Part shown: piece after piece, positions 1-10,482 of the stretch
How the letters are laid out: each line of letters starts with the position of its first letter
Numbering within the stretch: the first letter of the stretch is position 1
Translations under genes and position numbers: made by a program
Notes under the pieces: model-generated
The model's database searches: none
What the model was told of the DNA's origin: nothing
The model's input: only the letters and a program-made list of their open reading frames with translations
NCBI GenBank assembly: GCA_022925895.1
Contig: JAKSYS010000418.1
Coordinates: 1-54,289 of the forward strand
Direction: 5' to 3'
Length of the DNA stretch: 54,289 nucleotides
Origin: Fragilaria crotonensis
Taxonomy: Eukaryota; Bacillariophyta; Fragilariophyceae; Fragilariales; Fragilariaceae

Positions 1-26
1 AGTAGACGCCCAAACACTTGAGGATC

Positions 27-1533
27 ATGACAACGTTGTTGTCGGAGACAAAAATCGGCAATAGTAGTAAGGGTGTTGGTGCTGTTGATGTGACACGCAA
101 CACTCACAATCACAAGGCAATGCCATTTCTCAACAAATTAAAGCATGGCGGTGGTGCCATTGTTTCGAGTGGAAGGACGACTCTGAGTAACATGTTTCAG
201 CATTGTGGCACGAGCACGAGCACGAGCACGAGCACAACGCATCATACCATTAGAAGCAATGATGGCAGTACAAGAACAACTGCAACAGCATCAACGTCAA
301 CCACACTGTCGCCACAATCAAAATCAAAAACAAATTCAGAATCAATGAATATGACTCTACTAGCGTCAACATCAATAGAACAACATCCTTCCGTCGTTGT
401 GGTTACTTCTGAGCAACAATCATTCCGTTCCGATTCTCTTTTGGACGACGAGGAACAAGCAACAGAGGATACCTATACTTGTCATACTCCTACAGCAAAA
501 ATCACACCAGATGTCGACATTGTCGGAAGCACTCAAAACAACACTGTCGCAAGACGACAACAACAACTACAAGCACCACCAGTTCCGGACGATGAAACAT
601 TGAAACATATGGATGTCATTCTCAACGACCGTCTGCGTGGCATTACGTTGGAAGAATTTTTCAATATATGGAACGACGATACCGATACCTCTCTGTATCG
701 AAATTGGTTGGAATTGACTGGAAAGAAGGATATCAATATTCAACATTGGAACCTTTCCACGGACGGTGATCACGCTAGCACGAACAACAACAACCATTGT
801 TGGAACGATGGTGAATCGTATCCCCTTCAACGCACCGTTACCTTTACAGTGGCACGAACCTCGCATTTGTACATTGGTCCACCCATGGCAGCAGTCCGAC
901 ATGTCCAAAAGTGTCGTGTCGATCCAAATACCAATCGTTGTGTCCTGACGATGCAAATTGATATGCAGGGAATTCCTTTTGGTGATTGTTTTCAAATACA
1001 CATTCGATGGGTCGCTACTCAATCACAACAGCATGATGGAGCAGCAGCACTTGATATTCAAGTTGGTCTTTTCGTACATTTCATCAAATCAACCATGTAC
1101 GTTCTCTTGAATGATTGTTGTTGTCATATTTCTTATAGTGACAATCTTGTTTTTTTTGGTTGATTTCGATGGAGAACTCACCATTTGAACACATTTTCAC
1201 ACATAATGCCATTACAGATTTGCTGGCAAAATTCGTTCCAGTACCAGGGAAGAAACACGAAAAACACAACTCAGTTTGTTTCATGCCATTCAGCAACATG
1301 CGAAGGAATCAACAACGGTCGATCGTGTCGTTGAGGAAAAAAGTGGAGAGGAATGTATGAATGACGACAAGATTTGCAACAACCAGAACAACAACAAAAG
1401 TATTGATAACGAGGATGGTGATGCCGACGGCGATGAAGAAGACGACTTTGAGAATCCAAGTTGCTTTACCCTGTCCAATGTTTGTGCGGGACTCTTTCGG
1501 AATCGTCACGAGGACGATTCCGCCACGAAATAG
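27..1533 (+). CDS. VASt-domain protein (StAR-related lipid-transfer-like), two exons
   Basis: Predicted exons are 27-1096 and 1218-1533, joined in phase 2 across a 121-nt GTACGT..ACAG intron, giving about 461 aa. The first 185 residues are low complexity (Ser/Thr/Gln). From about residue 190 comes a VASt domain: it opens with LRGITLEEFFNIWNDD, continues with TVTFTVARTSHLYIGP and the typical IPFGDCFQIHIRW, and ends VGLFVHFIKST. Exon 2 supplies the expected continuation (IFAGKIRSSTREE) and an acidic tail, which supports the splice. VASt domains in this family (Lam/Ltc, plant VAD1) bind and move sterols at membrane contact sites; here that role is inferred from the fold only. No GRAM domain or membrane helix is visible, unlike full-length Lam proteins. 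An in-frame stop at 3-5 makes the ATG at 27 the likely start, unless an upstream exon lies outside the window. Confidence 0.8.
211..234 (+). repeat. Hexanucleotide microsatellite (CGAGCA)4 inside the VASt gene
   Basis: Four perfect CGAGCA units encode an alternating Ser-Thr run in the disordered N-terminus of the VASt protein. The hexamer length keeps the frame whatever the copy number. Confidence 0.9.
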
Positions 1534-1852
1534 AATCATGATTATGAAATATTTGAAATTATCTTGTCTTTGTTCATGCCTCATTCTTCGTCAAGATTAC
1601 GAAACTTGTGTCGACAGTTACGGAATGGCGCAAGTCAATCAAACTTGTAAAATGTCGTTTCGTGTCCATCCCTCAGCTTGCAGAGTAGTAGTTGCTTTGA
1701 TTGGTATCGAACCATTGGGTTCGAAACGTGGGTGACAGTGCACGAAGCCACAACACGCAATACAGTTGATCCACTGCAAACGAACAGGGACACCGATCGT
1801 CGCCGAATTCCCTTCCTAATTTCGTCATCATGGGCAAGCAAAGAAAGCAACT
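1534..1852. other. Intergenic spacer between two convergent genes
   Basis: The VASt gene (+) and the K+ channel gene (-) converge here. I see no RNA gene and no credible ORF. A GGTTCGAAAC-like word near 1708 is not part of a tRNA fold. Confidence 0.6.
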
Positions 1853-2777
1853 CTACTTTTCCTTCTTGTCGTCCTTGTCAGGAACGATCTTGGGTGGCGA
1901 TGGAATACAGAATTGAATCAAGCGTTCTTTGGATATATCCAACAAGACACCTGTCACACCCACCACCAAAACGGCATACAATGCCACCAGAATCTTTCCC
2001 ACTTCGGTCGTGGGAGTTAAATCTCCATATCCAATGGTAGTTCCTGTAATGACACTGGCATACAACGCATCTGTAGTCGATATGCCTTCGTACGTGAATA
2101 CCATGACACCCATGGCCAACGTCCACAGTGCCACAGCAAACAACCCACCAGGTATGGTATGCCGCCACGAGGATGTGACTGCCAACAGTGGACCACAAAA
2201 GACACCAAGTCCAAGAAAGGAAATGAGAACAATGAATAGCTTTCCAGCGAGGGGTGCCTGTTTTGTTGGACAAATGTCACCGTATCCAACGCTTTTTTGG
2301 AAAGAATGGTCAACGTATCGGACAATGGAGAGAATAATTTGGACAAGGCGAGATGAGATAACAGAGGGAGATGACGAATCATATTGCCCCTGCACTCAAG
2401 CATGCGAATAATGCACCCATCTCACCCGAACAGAATGCGACAGCAAGGTACTTACGTTGTCAAGGTAATGACAGCACAATAGAATGCATTCACTAGTTTG
2501 GATCCTGATGCATTCGTCTCAATCATGTCATCTATAAAGTAGAATCCAAGGGATGCCGCAAAGACTAATGCTGCCCCCATGGCAAACACCCCTATCGGGA
2601 CTAACACCTTGGTTGACGGTACCTGCAACAACGACGACGACGTGGTCGTTGTTGTATTGTTGACATGGGTTTTGTCAGAACACGCTTATCCTCGCACCCA
2701 TTTTTTGATTGACACACGCACACGCATCACTGATTGCGAAATAGACACTCACCTTCTCGCACTCGAATCAAAGGCAT
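1853..2777 (-). CDS. Two-pore-domain potassium channel, compact, three exons
   Basis: Predicted minus-strand exons are 2777-2753, 2684-2456 and 2291-1853, giving 230 aa. Splicing across the 164-nt intron 2455-2292 restores a textbook first selectivity filter (ITLTTVGYGDICP, residues 81-93); the second is TGTTIGYGDLTP (168-178). Four hydrophobic helices lie at about 36-58, 102-123, 133-151 and 184-203, giving the M1-P1-M2-M3-P2-M4 order of TPK/TWIK channels. The tail is short and highly charged (DKDDKKEK). There are no EF-hands, unlike plant TPK channels. The likely role is K+ leak or vacuolar/plasma-membrane conductance. The first exon (25 nt) and the 68-nt first intron are the least certain part. 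The protein is shorter than most two-pore channels because both termini are minimal. Confidence 0.88.
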
Positions 2778-4580
2778 GCTGGTATATGGTACAGTAGTAG
2801 TAAAAGAGGGATTGATGTAACGCTTGTTTCAGCTTGGAGGTTGCACAAAGAAACCAAGGTCGATATGGGCCATGCAGAAAAATGATTTTACTTAAAAATC
2901 TTGTGATCTTGGATCTTGAACTTCGATACTGGTACTGTAGTACTCTAGTAGAGTTCTACTATGCAGACGGTATCGAGTATTAAACCTACCCATAAGATAC
3001 TACGAATGTATCCGGATTTCATGCATCAAAGCATACCACCGAATACGGCGTCCAACGTGAAGGCTAACGTATGTCAAAACCATACTAAGAGACTACGTAC
3101 AGTTATCGCATCTGTACTCCAAGCTCACATGACATGTCGCGGAAAGGGGGAAAACGATCAAGTCCGAACAAACCCTTCAGATCTTATCAACTTAAACATT
3201 GTAGACAATTCAATCTGAAGAGCTAAAGCCTTTTTATAATACCAGTCATATTTGCCTGTGGATCATTGTACCGACTGTAGATCACGTTGATTGCCCTCTG
3301 GGATCTCTGCCCTGGCAAGTTGAGGACAGTAGGGAGACTCGTATAGCGCCTCAACAAATATGCGACAATGGCAGTCTTCTCCATCCAATGAAAAGAAACG
3401 ATCAGGACCACAACTCAAGACTCCAATCGTGTCGACAACACACCCTTTTGACTTCGTTCCCATCCTTGAGCATTGCAAGTGCCCATGTCCCCGTCCTCGC
3501 AAACAATTGGCGTAGTACAAGGTAGCAAGCTTCGAACTCACCAGCATTTATAATGAAAGCCATCTTTGGCGAACAATTTTGGTGATCCCCAACAAGTCAA
3601 GTTGTACCCGGCACTTCCCATGTTATAGTAGTAGAGGTTGCCCAGAGCAGCAGGTAGTAACCATCAAACAGCAGCATGTAAATGTGGTTCAGGCAGGCGA
3701 GCCAGTAGTCGGGATCGTAGCTTTTCTGGCAATAGACCACCCGTCCCTGAGGAATGAAGAAATCAGAGTTCAAAATAGTATTTGTTCACAAACTTCAAAA
3801 TTGCGCTCGTCACTCTCTGCCGCATATCATATCGAATGATTCTGGACCACCTTGTGGGACAACAGCTGGAAGCCGAAGATCGCTTTCGGTCAAAAATGCA
3901 AGAAATCCATCACTCCCCTAGACCCACATTCCGCAAATGTACCAGACCTTTGCTGCGTTTGCTGACGCTGTGGCGTGAATCATGCACAGTAGCTATCACA
4001 GCATCAAACTGTCAAAGATCGTACGTTCTGACCTCTCATGGCAATTTTGAGGTTCGCGGCACCAACGTATCATCAATTATACTCCAAGTAGTATCGACGG
4101 TACTTGTTACTCTTTTTGGTACACATCCTACGGATGGTACGAGTGACGCCAGTGCCAAATTGAAGCAAATTGGGATCAGAATATCCAATTCTGCATGCGC
4201 ATACGTCGCATTTTGATATCATTCCGATCCCGGTACTAGCTACACAAATCTACCTTCCACATATTATACAGTACTCCCGTATTAATTTTCTCGCCTCTTC
4301 AAGAATCTATGCATGCTTTATACCACTTCGGTGGTATTTTCCAGATAATACAGTAATACACCTGCTGGTAGTGGAGTAGGAGTACTCGACTATTTTTTGC
4401 CACAGTAGAAACATCAAAAATAGCTCGTGGAGCTCAACCTTGAAAAGCCGTTATGTGCTGCGCCTTCGAATTTGAATTTCAACCTACGAACCACATTCTG
4501 TTCATTTCTCATTCTTGTCGTAAAACGACTCTTTTGGAGTTGACGTTGTCCTCATTTTTACCTCTTTTTCTGTCATCACC
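2778..4580. other. 1.8-kb region without a confident gene; eroded coding-like stretches on the minus strand
   Basis: Several minus-strand stretches between about 3260 and 4240 read like protein in short open pieces that change frame every 100-200 bases. Examples are the peptides IPQGRVVYCQKSYDPDYWL, INAGEFEACYLVLRQLF and GYSDPNLLQFGTGVTRTIRR. None has a domain I recognise. They may be remnants of one decayed gene or transposon. The plus-strand ORFs at 2961-3218 and 3579-4216 have no coding character. Confidence 0.35.
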
Positions 4581-6757
4581 ATGCCTCGTCCACCAAACCC
4601 TCGTCGTACGACATTGGGTCCAGTCTCGATGAACCGCAGCAGCAGCGGTGGTGGATCCGGCAATGGCTCACTTGCTGGGCCACTAGCATCATCCGCAATG
4701 ACGCCGTCCAAGGTCCCTAAACCTCGAAAAGCAAGACAATCGATGCTTCCACGAATGGGCCGCGAAAATACAGGAACAGCAGGTTCTACTACTTCCAACA
4801 CTTATCCATCATCTCCGTCGAATAGCGTCGTTTCGGTTTCGTCGTATTCTCGACGATCGATTGGAGGTAACCACAACAGTAGCAGTCGTTCAATGCTACC
4901 CGGCCGCCAATCACTTGGTGGAAATAACAACAGCGCTAACGGCAGTGTCGTTAAGCTGATCCTCGACCCATTCAAGATAAGGCCTATCAACAGCATTGTA
5001 TTCGTTCGTTACTCATGTTCCTGACGAAAGCTGGCTATGAATATCCAGTCAATCTCAAGTCACTGGCGCATCCGTCCGGTAAAGACTTCACGCACATTGT
5101 AACCTTCTTGTTGAAACAAGTCGACCCTACCTTTGGTACGACAGATTTGAAGATGGAGGAAGAGGTAGCCATGCACTTTAAAGCACTCGGATATCCGTAC
5201 CCGGTCAGCAAAACAGCGCTTGTGGCTGCGGGTCGCCACACACATGGCCATCACTTTTGGCAGCACTCGCCTGGTTGGTAGAGCACATTATGGTTCTCAA
5301 TGTCAGTGTCGAGGAAGAGGCACAACTGATACAGGATACTGCTGCCACAAAATTTGAATCTCTAGCAGAATTGGAAAACAAGACAGATAAAGCATTCTTC
5401 CAATACTTGCATCGTGCGTACGCCGCGTTCCTCGAAGGAGCAACGGACAAGTCAGATGTCCTCATTGGAAATCTCATTGATATGTTTGAAGAAGACAACA
5501 TTATTATTGAACGAGAAATCGAACGAGTTACGGAAGTGAATGCAACCATTGCAGAAAAGATACACATGTTGGAGCGCCAGAGTGAAACGTAAGTGTCCCT
5601 TTGTCTATCTCTCGTTCTGCCAGTATGCCTTTAATGGACTGCAATGACTTGCCCAACGTTCAATCCATCCAAAAAGCCTTCCAGCTCTTGCCAAAAAGCG
5701 TGAGGAATACGCTACCGATCTGGAACAATTCCATGACTTGATTCGTCAAATGGATGATCACTGCGCCGCGTTGACACTCAAGGTTCAAGAGCGTACGAAG
5801 GAGCTTCAGCAAACTCACGACGAACTGGCAAGTATATCGGAGAGAATGGAGGTACTACAGCAGAAAATTATGACGCAACCCTTGACTGTGGAACAAGTAC
5901 AAAAGATGCATAGCGAGCAGGCTCGTCTCAAGGAGGCCCTGGAGAAGGCTGTCGCATTCAAGCAATTCAATATGGAAGGCTTGGACAAGTCTAATGAAGA
6001 ATTGACATCGCTGTGGGAAGATTTGGAGTTGCTGATGCGGGAGTATAACGACGAGGCGTCAGAACTATCCAGATGCATGATTGAGTTTTTCAACAAGTGC
6101 AGTTTAAAATGACCCTACAAAAAGAAAGCAGCAATGATCAAGCACAACTGCTGAGTGTTGACATTGCTGGTGAGCTGTTGCCATGGCTGGAGCATTGGAA
6201 GGGACGCAATATGGATTTGTTGAATGATACGCGACGCCAGCTTGAGAAGATGCTCGATGATCTCGAAGTCAGCAAGGAAGCCTTCACCGAAGCATCAGAT
6301 CGCGACAAGGTACGACACAAGATGCGCCGGGATCTTCTGGTTTTCTCAACTCTAACTTACTAACATCCCATCATTTGTTCGTTGTCCCATGCAGATTGTC
6401 GAAATGAAGCTGATCAAGTCAGAGGAGACCTATGAAAACGAACGCGAACTGCAGGAGGCGACGCTGCATGTTCGCCTTAAGGAAGTGGAAAGTGTGGAGC
6501 TCAAAATTGAATCTCTCCGTGATCCTGCATCTCTCGAAGAACAAATGTGTGCACTCCAGCGTCAATGCGATAGTTTGGAGAGATTGAGGAATAGACACGA
6601 AGAAGAGACTGTGTCTCAGAAAATGGCTATTCAACAAGAGATCCAAGAAGCAATCCTAGCAGTGGAGGAGTACAATCGATTTGTGTACAACAAATTGAAG
6701 GAATTGCAATCCTACGCGGATGGGCAAAAGAAAAGTGTTCGGAAATTAGAACTGTAG
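4581..6757 (+). CDS. NDC80: Kinetochore protein NDC80 (HEC1)
   Basis: Predicted exons are 4581-4866, 4956-5588, 5677-6309 and 6395-6757 (introns 89, 88 and 85 nt), about 638 aa; human NDC80 has 642. A basic, Ser/Pro/Arg-rich tail (MPRPPNPRRTTLG) precedes the calponin-homology domain, which opens DPRPIQDKAYQQHCIRSLL, continues LKSLAHPSGKDFTHIVTFLL and holds the family signature SPHTWP. A long coiled coil follows to the end. The protein binds microtubules as part of the NDC80 complex at kinetochores. Two single-base breaks interrupt the frame: GGG at 5230-5232 should be GGGG (restoring AAGSPHTWP), and T5 at 6086-6090 should be T6. Both sit in homopolymers and both flanks stay well conserved, so sequencing error is likelier than pseudogenisation. 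The first intron is inferred from phase and the DPRP motif. Confidence 0.92.
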
Positions 6758-7685
6758 GTAGCGGCTCTGTGCGTGGGGGGAATAGTTAAAATTTGCACTC
6801 TCATGTCCGGTGTCACTAGCCATGGATCTATCCGCGTACGCTTGCCAACAGCAGTAGCCTTTCCACAAGCATTCGTGGTACGATACAATGTAATTAGATG
6901 AACTCCGAGACTCCGAGTACACTCGATCGCTCGAAAACCACAGTCGTGCATCCGTTTATACAGTTTCGTGATACGATCATATTGCAGTATGTGGATAATG
7001 TGAGCCAGCCCGAAGGATTGGCGAAAGGTTTGGACATATCGCATATGGCGTACCAATACGTACAGATAATACTGAGAATAGAATGCGTGAATACTGCTCA
7101 GTTCGTACTTGTTACCCATACACTTATATACCTGCTACTCCACTATTGATTTGTATATTGTGCTACTCCGAGTAACCGAGTTTACGGGTAGAAAACAAGG
7201 ATGCGTACGGTAAACCCTCTAGCAAGGTATTCCTAGTACAAATAGTACTTGTTCTTCAGTACAATACTTTCACCCTAATTTCTGGAATGTTATAAAAACC
7301 GGTAAATTGACGGTAACTTGTATCTCTGAAAGATGGCAGAGCGTGAAGAGTACCGGTCGTGCCTGATTGGAAAACTTTCAGCGACGAATACAAGTATATC
7401 GTGCCTGTCTCGGTTTTTCTCCATCCTTGCGGGTTTCAACAGATTCAAATCTGTAGGTAAGGCAGCGATGATCGTATCGCTGTGACACAGATGTTGGATC
7501 ACATATCAACGCATGAAACTCGGACCACAACTTCGAGATTGCTGCGTGTATCATATTCCAGCAGACAAATAGAAGAAGTATCAGCGGTGTATCTCATACT
7601 CCGAGTACAACGTACATAAACATACTTCTTCAAAAGTATATACACTTGTTGTCCTCTGTGAGAAGGTTGTACAAAAGCCGACGAC
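6758..7685. other. Intergenic region between NDC80 and the SGNH pair
   Basis: AT-rich sequence with scattered CGAGTAC/AGTAC words. Small ORFs on both strands (for example minus 6712-7119, which overlaps the NDC80 3' end) lack coding character. It presumably holds the NDC80 terminator and the promoter of the next gene. Confidence 0.55.
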
Positions 7686-9656
7686 ATGATGCCCAGCCGT
7701 GTTGAAAGTCCTATATTCAGGTGCTCTTCCACCTATGTGATCACTGTTGGCGCATTGCTATCGCTAGTTTTCCTTCTATTCCTGTCGAATTCCCCAATAA
7801 GAGGGGAACGATCAACGTCTTCCTCGTGGACAAATACCAATGATGGTGTCCGAGGGAGCGCGGATGTACAATCCAATGTCAAAATCGATGCTCAAGTACT
7901 GCAAGAGCGAATCACGAGTCGTCAATGTTCCTCTGTCTTGAACTTCATCCATTCGGGTATTGGTTTTGAACGTAGGAACGGCGCCACTGCTGATGACACA
8001 GAAACAACGGCTTCCACGACATTTTTACCTTCTATTCACAATATATGGGAAGAAACGGTTCATCCCAAACTCTTACGTCATGCCCTGCGATGGGCAAGCT
8101 TTAAATTGGGAAACAACAAGACGGAGGTGGATTTGGGGAAGATGACACACGATTATACCAAGGTCCACAATGAGTACATCGTTCCAAGACTCCGCAATTC
8201 ACTGATTCGACCCATGGAAGGCAAACAAGTACAACGGATTCTTCAAATTATAGAGAAGCGATTGATGGACCCCGTCAATAATCCACGCCTGGAAATCATG
8301 GTCTTTGGTGGTTCCGTGGTTCAAGGATGGCACAGTGAATTTCATAATTGGTTCCAACCAGGATTCGAGAATAAAGTCAATCCTGAGTGTGCTTCCTTTA
8401 GTTGGCCAGCACGACTGGAGGCAATTCTCAATGAAGTCATCTTTTTTGGTCAAGATGTTGTGCGGGTCACAAACATGGCAGTGGGTGGGACCACCAGCGA
8501 TGTTGGAGCTGTAGCATTGGAGTATGGACTCTTTCCTCCAGATTATCCGGGCCCGGATATAATTATTCATTCTTACGGCAACAATGACGGTAGACAACCG
8601 GGGGCAGACATTGACCGACTGAATCTTATGCAAGATTTCATCCGTGCAGCTAGAACGATGACCTGTGATGTTGAAAAACAACCGTCCATCATCCTCTATG
8701 ATGACTTTCTTGGGTTCTATTTTTATGACATTCATTACGCTATGGGATACTCTCAATATGTGTCAAAGGCAGCAGCTTGGTACGATTTGATGGCCGTGAG
8801 CTTCGCCAACGCATTTCGGCATACAGTCTACTCGGGTGATGGATTTGGGAACGCTACCGCTGTCGAACACGAGCCCGGTGGTGACCTCCCAATGCTAGGA
8901 TGGCGTCTCGAACTTCATCCAGGGATGCTGTATCATTCGACTTCACCATGGACGTTAGTCTACAACCTTTTGGATAACATGATCAACGCCTGTCAAGACT
9001 ACGCAACAATGACGCGGTACGCACCTGCGTTTGACGAGCTTCCATTGAACCAAATACCAGAATTGACGAGGGACTTTATGCTGTCTGATCTTCCCGAAAA
9101 GTGGAACGAAAACATTGCACACCACCAACAAATGTGTCTTAAAACATCGGATAAAACTGGAAGTGTCTGCGCGCCAACATCTTGGATTGCAGGCAGCTTT
9201 GCTGGCGCAAGGTCCCAACCGATCATTGATGAAGAAATGCAGCGATTGTTCTTATCAGGCAATAACGGGTGGCAAGTTGAGAGCATGAGTAACTCCAAAC
9301 CTCGGCCAGGATGGGTTGCTATTGCGGCGAAGGCGAAGTTCAGTCTCACGGTAAAGGATCATGAAGGCATTACATTTGCGACCATTATCTCCATGCAGAG
9401 TTATGGGGCAAAATGGGATGGTAGTCGTGTACGCGTCACTCTCTATGACCTTGGTCCTTCCGGAGCCGGTCCCGTTACAAATGTTGGGCTATATGATATA
9501 TCAGGATATCATAATATTACAACAAGTGTGCTGCATCCGCATAAGCTTCACCTGGAAGGCAATGGCGTTGCCAAAGGCAACTGGTTAATGGCCCACTTCG
9601 ACCTGGTAGGAGGGACTACGTTCAGGATACAGGGCATGCTCTTTTGCACACGCTAG
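7686..9656 (+). CDS. SGNH/GDSL-type hydrolase, membrane-anchored or secreted (paralogue 1)
   Basis: Intronless, 656 aa. A hydrophobic segment at about 18-36 (ITVGALLSLVFLLFL) is a signal anchor. The hydrolase core starts near residue 200: FGGSVVQG puts the nucleophile at Ser210 (block I), TNMAVGGTTSD gives the block II Gly, SYGNND (296-301) matches block III GxND with Asn300, and ELHPGMLYH (409-417) provides the His of block V. A C-terminal beta-rich domain of about 120 residues (KFSLTVKDHEGITF onward) ends in GGTTFRIQGMLFCTR. SGNH enzymes are esterases, lipases or carbohydrate O-acetyl/acyl hydrolases. The substrate here cannot be told, though the topology suggests a Golgi or cell-surface glycan or lipid ester. 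A paralogue lies directly downstream in the same orientation. Confidence 0.85.
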   Translation: MMPSRVESPIFRCSSTYVITVGALLSLVFLLFLSNSPIRGERSTSSSWTNTNDGVRGSADVQSNVKIDAQVLQERITSRQCSSVLNFIHSGIGFERRNGATADDTETTASTTFLPSIHNIWEETVHPKLLRHALRWASFKLGNNKTEVDLGKMTHDYTKVHNEYIVPRLRNSLIRPMEGKQVQRILQIIEKRLMDPVNNPRLEIMVFGGSVVQGWHSEFHNWFQPGFENKVNPECASFSWPARLEAILNEVIFFGQDVVRVTNMAVGGTTSDVGAVALEYGLFPPDYPGPDIIIHSYGNNDGRQPGADIDRLNLMQDFIRAARTMTCDVEKQPSIILYDDFLGFYFYDIHYAMGYSQYVSKAAAWYDLMAVSFANAFRHTVYSGDGFGNATAVEHEPGGDLPMLGWRLELHPGMLYHSTSPWTLVYNLLDNMINACQDYATMTRYAPAFDELPLNQIPELTRDFMLSDLPEKWNENIAHHQQMCLKTSDKTGSVCAPTSWIAGSFAGARSQPIIDEEMQRLFLSGNNGWQVESMSNSKPRPGWVAIAAKAKFSLTVKDHEGITFATIISMQSYGAKWDGSRVRVTLYDLGPSGAGPVTNVGLYDISGYHNITTSVLHPHKLHLEGNGVAKGNWLMAHFDLVGGTTFRIQGMLFCTR

Positions 9657-10482
9657 GTGGAGCAACTTTTCTTGATACTTCTGCTTGGAAGTGGGCTTTT
9701 GAACTACCGTACATAGTAGTGGGACTACTGGGTTTATTACCTCATTTTACTGAGAACTCTAGACTACTAGTGTGGACCACACTATTTTGGAATCCACACT
9801 ATTTGCGCAGCCACACGAACACCGTGACCATCGAGAATACTTGCCTTCTCTTCTCACAATCCAGACTCCAGACTATTGAAACTTGAAACTATGCTGCATA
9901 GTAATTGCTGTATACACTCGGTGTAGTAATTGTACTCCGAATACATAGAAGAACTCGAGAAGCACAAAGCACACCACAAACTACCGGTATCATACTGCAC
10001 TACCAGGTACCATACACCATACGTGCAACTCCGACCATCGGGGATGGAAAATTCGGTACCTGGTAAAAGAATAATATTTGAATAAGGCATGCATGTCTCG
10101 GAAATATATCTTAAACAACTTCCCTATTCTATATATAACGAGTGGTATTGCTGCAATTTGAATACCCAGACTGAATTCGGCAAGACTAAATGATACTCAT
10201 AGTACTGCATTATGCATACTAGTACATAAACAGGCGGGAAAAGTTTGCATTGGTTGATACATTTACTTGCATGGCTTTCGGCTCTGCAATTGTAGCTTCG
10301 TCACTGCAAACTGCTAACAGCAAACAGCCAACCACAAACGTACCCCAATTCTCGAGGTAGCCTTTTCGTCAATAGTAGTACTCGCCATGTAAGACACAAT
10401 ACTTGTACTGTACACCTACTGCGCTTGACGACTCCTAAGTTGTCGCAGCAGACGCAAGGCTTGCACCAAAGACACGGTCACG
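9657..10482. other. Spacer between the two SGNH genes
   Basis: Repetitive AT-rich DNA with GTAC words and a short perfect inverted repeat (TAGTGTGG-A-CCACACTA, around 9768-9784). No gene is seen. It must hold the promoter of the second SGNH gene. Confidence 0.5.

Noticed and set aside
1700-1740. GGTTCGAAAC word, possible tRNA T-loop
   Set aside because: The flanks do not fold into a cloverleaf.
6712-7119. 135-codon minus ORF at the NDC80 3' end
   Set aside because: It overlaps the conserved NDC80 coding end and has no motif; composition is spacer-like.
9768-9784. Perfect 8-bp inverted repeat TAGTGTGG-A-CCACACTA as a terminator or operator
   Set aside because: Isolated short dyad with no conserved partner near the other SGNH gene; likely chance in AT-rich repeats.
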